Assembly: GCA_964431735.1 (NCBI GenBank)
Contig: CAYSLJ010000239.1
Location: 1-7,736 of the forward strand
DNA: 7,736 bases
Source of the DNA: CALARM01 sp964431735
GTDB lineage: Bacteria > Vulcanimicrobiota > SpSt-956 > JAKJGF01
Direction of reading: 5' to 3'
The notes below the pieces were generated by a model. That model ran no database searches. It had not been told where the DNA came from and was given only the letters and a program-made list of their open reading frames with translations. This document shows, one piece after another, positions 7,351 through 7,736 of this stretch. The stretch's first letter is position 1; every line of letters begins with the position of its first letter. The position numbers and the translations under genes are program-made.

Positions 7351-7396
7351 TAAATAGTGAGTAGTGAGTGGCTCACTATTCATCACGCGCTATTTA
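7351..7396. repeat. Heptamer array 3 in a hairpin, upstream of the guanidine-enzyme gene
   Basis: Two AGTGAGT units (7356-7369) are followed by the complementary CTCACTATT and CATCACGCG. AATAGTGAG (7353-7361) pairs perfectly with CTCACTATT (7372-7380) around a 10-nt loop. Alternatively TAAATAG (7351-7357) pairs with CTATTTA (7390-7396) to close a longer imperfect stem. The units match the TGAGTAG/GCGTGAT types of the array at 3886-3946. It lies about 20-65 bp before the Shine-Dalgarno of the gene starting at 7320, so it is probably in its 5' leader. Confidence 0.7.
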
Positions 7397-7398
7397 TA
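7393..7398 (-). promoter_or_regulatory. Weak candidate -10 box for the guanidine-enzyme gene
   Basis: On the minus strand TATAAA follows a run of A residues; at 17-bp spacing the upstream hexamer is AGGTAA, a poor -35. If used, transcription would start near 7386, immediately before the heptamer hairpin, placing the hairpin in the leader. Confidence 0.25.
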
Positions 7399-7446
7399 GA
7401 TTTTTGGACATTCTTTTACCTGAAATAACACTAATTACCGCTCCAG

Positions 7447-7516
7447 ATAAGTCAGTACCCATATTAAAACCTGTCCCTGGCTGGACTTTTCCGAGAAACC
7501 TGTGTTACTGACTTAT
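7447..7516. repeat. 70-bp element with 11-bp perfect inverted arms
   Basis: ATAAGTCAGTA (7447-7457) and TACTGACTTAT (7506-7516) are perfect inverted repeats around a 48-nt interior. On the minus strand the interior contains a small nested hairpin (GTCC, six-base loop AGCCAG, GGAC) and two copies of ACAGGTTT. This could be a short mobile or REP-like intergenic element, or a structured RNA in the leader of the gene starting at 7320. I could not match it to a known riboswitch class. Confidence 0.5.
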
Positions 7517-7549
7517 GACGTGACGATTACTTTAAATAATCTATCATTA

Positions 7550-7573
7550 TATCTATAAAATAACATATAGATA
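7550..7573. repeat. AT-rich 8-bp inverted repeat
   Basis: TATCTATA (7550-7557) and TATAGATA (7566-7573) are perfect inverted repeats with an 8-nt loop. The sequence is very AT-rich, so it may be chance or a protein-binding dyad; it has no T-run typical of a terminator. Confidence 0.3.
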
Positions 7574-7646
7574 AAGAGAGAAACAATATAAAAATGTTAA
7601 AAGTTTGTTAAATTAAAATCATTTTTTCCGCTGTAAAATTAATTGG

Positions 7647-7675
7647 ATTATAGTGGCAATAAAAAATACTATAAA
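7647..7675 (-). promoter_or_regulatory. Candidate minus-strand promoter far upstream of the guanidine-enzyme gene
   Basis: TATAAT (7647-7652, minus strand) is preceded at 17 bp by TTTATA (7670-7675), a 4-of-6 match to the -35 consensus. Transcription would start near 7640, giving a leader of about 320 nt that includes the inverted repeats at 7550-7573, 7447-7516 and 7351-7396. Confidence 0.35.
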
Positions 7676-7688
7676 TGTGCGGTTACTA

Positions 7689-7736
7689 AGAGCCTATCCG
7701 AAAAGTCATCAAATACCTTCCGGTGTGTGAGGCTCT
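7689..7736. repeat. Right copy of the short intergenic element, inverted relative to the left end
   Basis: This 48-bp segment starts with AGAGCCT (7689-7695) and ends with AGGCTCT (7730-7736), perfect inverted ends. Its halves match bases 33-50 and 1-16 of the window in reverse complement. The GAGCCTATCCGAAAA end resembles the style of insertion-sequence termini, but no transposase is adjacent, so a non-autonomous repeat is the safer call. The element may extend beyond the window edge. Confidence 0.65.

Larger units (their letters stand above)
7321..7736. other. Gene-free region right of the guanidine-enzyme gene
   Basis: No credible reading frame on either strand over 416 bp. Contents from left to right are the Shine-Dalgarno of the minus-strand gene, heptamer array 3, the 70-bp palindromic element, an AT-rich stretch with an inverted repeat (7550-7573), a candidate minus-strand promoter, and the terminal 48-bp repeat. 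Between about 7575 and 7645 I see nothing beyond AT-rich sequence. Confidence 0.7.

Noticed and set aside
7447..7516. Guanidine or cyclic-di-GMP riboswitch upstream of the guanidine enzyme
   Set aside because: The conserved motifs of those classes could not be found in the element; only the inverted arms are clear.
7669..7686. Resemblance of CTATAAATGTGCGGTTA to the P1 region CTATAATGTGCGATTA
   Set aside because: It requires a one-base gap, lacks a matching -35 on the plus strand and has no following gene in the window; probably chance in AT-rich DNA.
1..7736. Composite transposon spanning the window
   Set aside because: The inverted end repeats are real, but there is no transposase, integrase or target-site duplication visible, and uvrB is a core gene.

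Overview
The window is a bacterial chromosomal segment, A+T-rich by eye, with four full-length protein genes. Two lie on the plus strand (an AspT/YidE-type membrane transporter and uvrB). Two lie on the minus strand (a RUS/DUF647-family protein and a divergent agmatine-deiminase-like enzyme). The two pairs converge near 3.9 kb. Strong Shine-Dalgarno sequences precede uvrB and both minus-strand genes, and all genes are uninterrupted. The lineage cannot be fixed from the sequence. UvrB is universal, and the other genes suggest only a free-living bacterium whose intergenic DNA is rich in small repeats.

Left end (1-186): no gene. It holds a degenerate copy of a short element that recurs inverted at the right end (1-50), an imperfect palindrome (33-135) with a 7-bp tandem array at its centre (74-100), and a near-consensus promoter. 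The promoter and the ATTATG start that follows it are duplicated 55-57 bp downstream, inside the annotated reading frame of the transporter (187-1860). uvrB follows after 66 bp (1927-3864).

Middle (3865-3946): uvrB and the RUS gene converge on a 61-bp heptamer array. The array supplies the stop codon of the RUS gene and may act as a two-way terminator.

Right half (3944-7320, minus strand): transcription would run from the guanidine-enzyme gene (7320 to 5815) towards the RUS gene (5668 to 3944). The 146-bp gap carries two perfect dyads with the half-site TATCA, just upstream of an extended -10 box, so the RUS gene may have its own regulated promoter. The 416 bp to the right of 7320 hold no gene. 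They contain a third heptamer array, a 70-bp element bounded by 11-bp inverted arms, an AT-rich hairpin, a candidate promoter, and a 48-bp element that matches the left end in inverse orientation.

No classical mobile element, CRISPR array or defence system is visible. The least ordinary content is the bacterial RUS/DUF647 protein with long extra regions, the agmatine-deiminase-fold enzyme with altered motifs, the duplicated promoter-plus-leaderless-start module, and the recurring heptamer/palindrome intergenic elements.
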